This document shows positions 63,693 through 64,000 of a DNA stretch of 64,000 nucleotides, piece by piece. The position numbers and the translations under genes are program-made. Below the pieces are notes generated by a model. That model saw only the letters and a list, made by a program, of their open reading frames with translations. It made no database searches and was not told where the DNA came from. Source of the DNA: Tenacibaculum piscium (GTDB lineage Bacteria; Bacteroidota; Bacteroidia; Flavobacteriales; Flavobacteriaceae); assembly GCF_021390715.1 (NCBI RefSeq), contig NZ_JAJGWT010000009.1, forward strand, positions 56,439 to 120,438, given 5' to 3'. Every line of letters starts with the position of its first letter. The first letter of the stretch is position 1.

Positions 63693-63861
63693 AGAGTCTG
63701 TTTTAAATTTTATCTGAAAAAAAATATCAGAGAAAAATAATAAATCGAATCCGTCAACCTGAATTTATTTCAGTTTCACATCCTCATTTGCCATTTTCCA
63801 TAGTTTTTACGATGCTAAAATAAATTCATTCAGTATGATGTTTATAGATTAAAAAAGAGCT
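63693..63861 (-). repeat. Intergenic palindromic element, copy C
   Basis: Reverse-oriented relative of copies A and B. The core on the minus strand reads GGCAAATGAGGATGTGAAAC followed by TGAAATAAATTCAGGTTGAC. The start AGAGTCTGTTTTAAA matches copy B with two changes and TTTTATCTGAAAAAA matches copy A. The end, near AAAAGAGCTT, is degraded. It lies between the DUF6495 gene and the rRNA terminator. In the 482-nt gene-free stretch 63447-63928, the parts outside the listed repeats and terminator show nothing recognised. Confidence 0.75.
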
Positions 63862-63892
63862 TTAATCATTTCTTTCAGTTTAGCACAAAAAA

Positions 63893-63920
63893 AAACCTCA
63901 ATCTTTATAGATTGAGGTTT
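63893..63920 (-). terminator. rRNA operon terminator
   Basis: AAACCTCAATCT and AGATTGAGGTTT form a 12-bp stem around TTAT, directly after the 5S rRNA on the minus strand, followed by a long run of T. It is the likely end of the rRNA operon. Confidence 0.85.
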
Positions 63921-63928
63921 CAAAGAAA

Positions 63929-64000
63929 GGCAACGACCTACTCTCCCACCATTGGCAGTACCATCGGCGCAAATGGGCTTAACTTCTCTGTTCGGGATGG
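63929..64000 (-). rRNA. rrf: 5S ribosomal RNA, 3' part (cut by the window edge)
   Basis: The minus strand contains CCATCCCGAACAGAGAAGTT, AAGCCCATTTGCGCCGATGG and TGGGAGAGTAGGTCG, the conserved 3' two-thirds of 5S rRNA (about 72 of 110 nt). The 5' end lies beyond the right edge, with 23S and 16S presumably further right. Confidence 0.95.

Overview
The window is a chromosomal segment of a very AT-rich member of the Bacteroidota, most likely the Flavobacteriaceae (a Tenacibaculum/Polaribacter-like marine flavobacterium). This is inferred from family content (DUF3810, DUF4105, DUF4199, DUF4252, DUF5606, DUF6495, DUF5074, TupA-like ATP-grasp and Stealth proteins), from the near absence of Shine-Dalgarno sites, and from promoters of the Bacteroidota type (a -7 box TAnnTTTG, sometimes with TTG about 19-20 nt upstream). 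The genus is not provable from the sequence alone.

Layout. 1-7.8 kb: transketolase N-terminal subunit, an exported protein of unknown function, dnaB, a DUF3810 membrane protein, a lipoprotein, pepT and pssA. 7.9-12.3 kb: YheT-like hydrolase, DUF4105 protein, aroQ, a small outer-membrane barrel and a XerC/XerD recombinase. 12.3-12.8 kb is a gene-free gap that holds an SRP RNA with its own promoter and terminator. 12.8-18 kb: DUF4199 protein, GT2, phosphosugar mutase and an MsbA-like ABC exporter. 18-24.9 kb: a surface-polysaccharide island (two TupA-like proteins, a Stealth phosphotransferase, divergent GT2 and GT4) placed upstream of tsaC and cca on the minus strand. 24.9-29 kb: dapD, then ruvX-def-DUF5606-mazG and a short-chain dehydrogenase. 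29-31.6 kb: a secreted Endonuclease_NS_2-like nuclease translationally coupled to a membrane protein that I do not recognise; this is the most accessory-looking part. 31.7-36.3 kb: priA, a VF530-family protein, a TlpA-like thioredoxin and gcvT. 36.4-40.7 kb: a MacAB-like ABC efflux set without its TolC. 41.5-49.7 kb: a vitamin B12 locus (riboswitch, BtuB-like receptor, BtuG-like beta-propeller lipoprotein, two BtuF-like proteins, cobU-cobT-cobS-cobC). 50-63.4 kb: peptidases, lipoproteins, patatin, two SpoU methyltransferases, a second VF530 protein and topB. The right edge cuts into the 3' part of a 5S rRNA on the minus strand, so a ribosomal RNA operon lies just outside.

How it works together. 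Most genes are housekeeping: replication and recombination (dnaB, priA, topB, xerD, ruvX), tRNA and rRNA processing (cca, tsaC, two SpoU proteins), lipid, aromatic and lysine precursor synthesis. Three accessory themes stand out: B12 capture and nucleotide-loop assembly under riboswitch control at btuB, surface glycan assembly, and the nuclease/membrane-protein pair. Three copies of one degenerate palindromic intergenic element (about 49.75, 56.33 and 63.69 kb) show that a non-coding repeat family has spread here. No insertion sequence, prophage, tRNA or CRISPR array was recognised.
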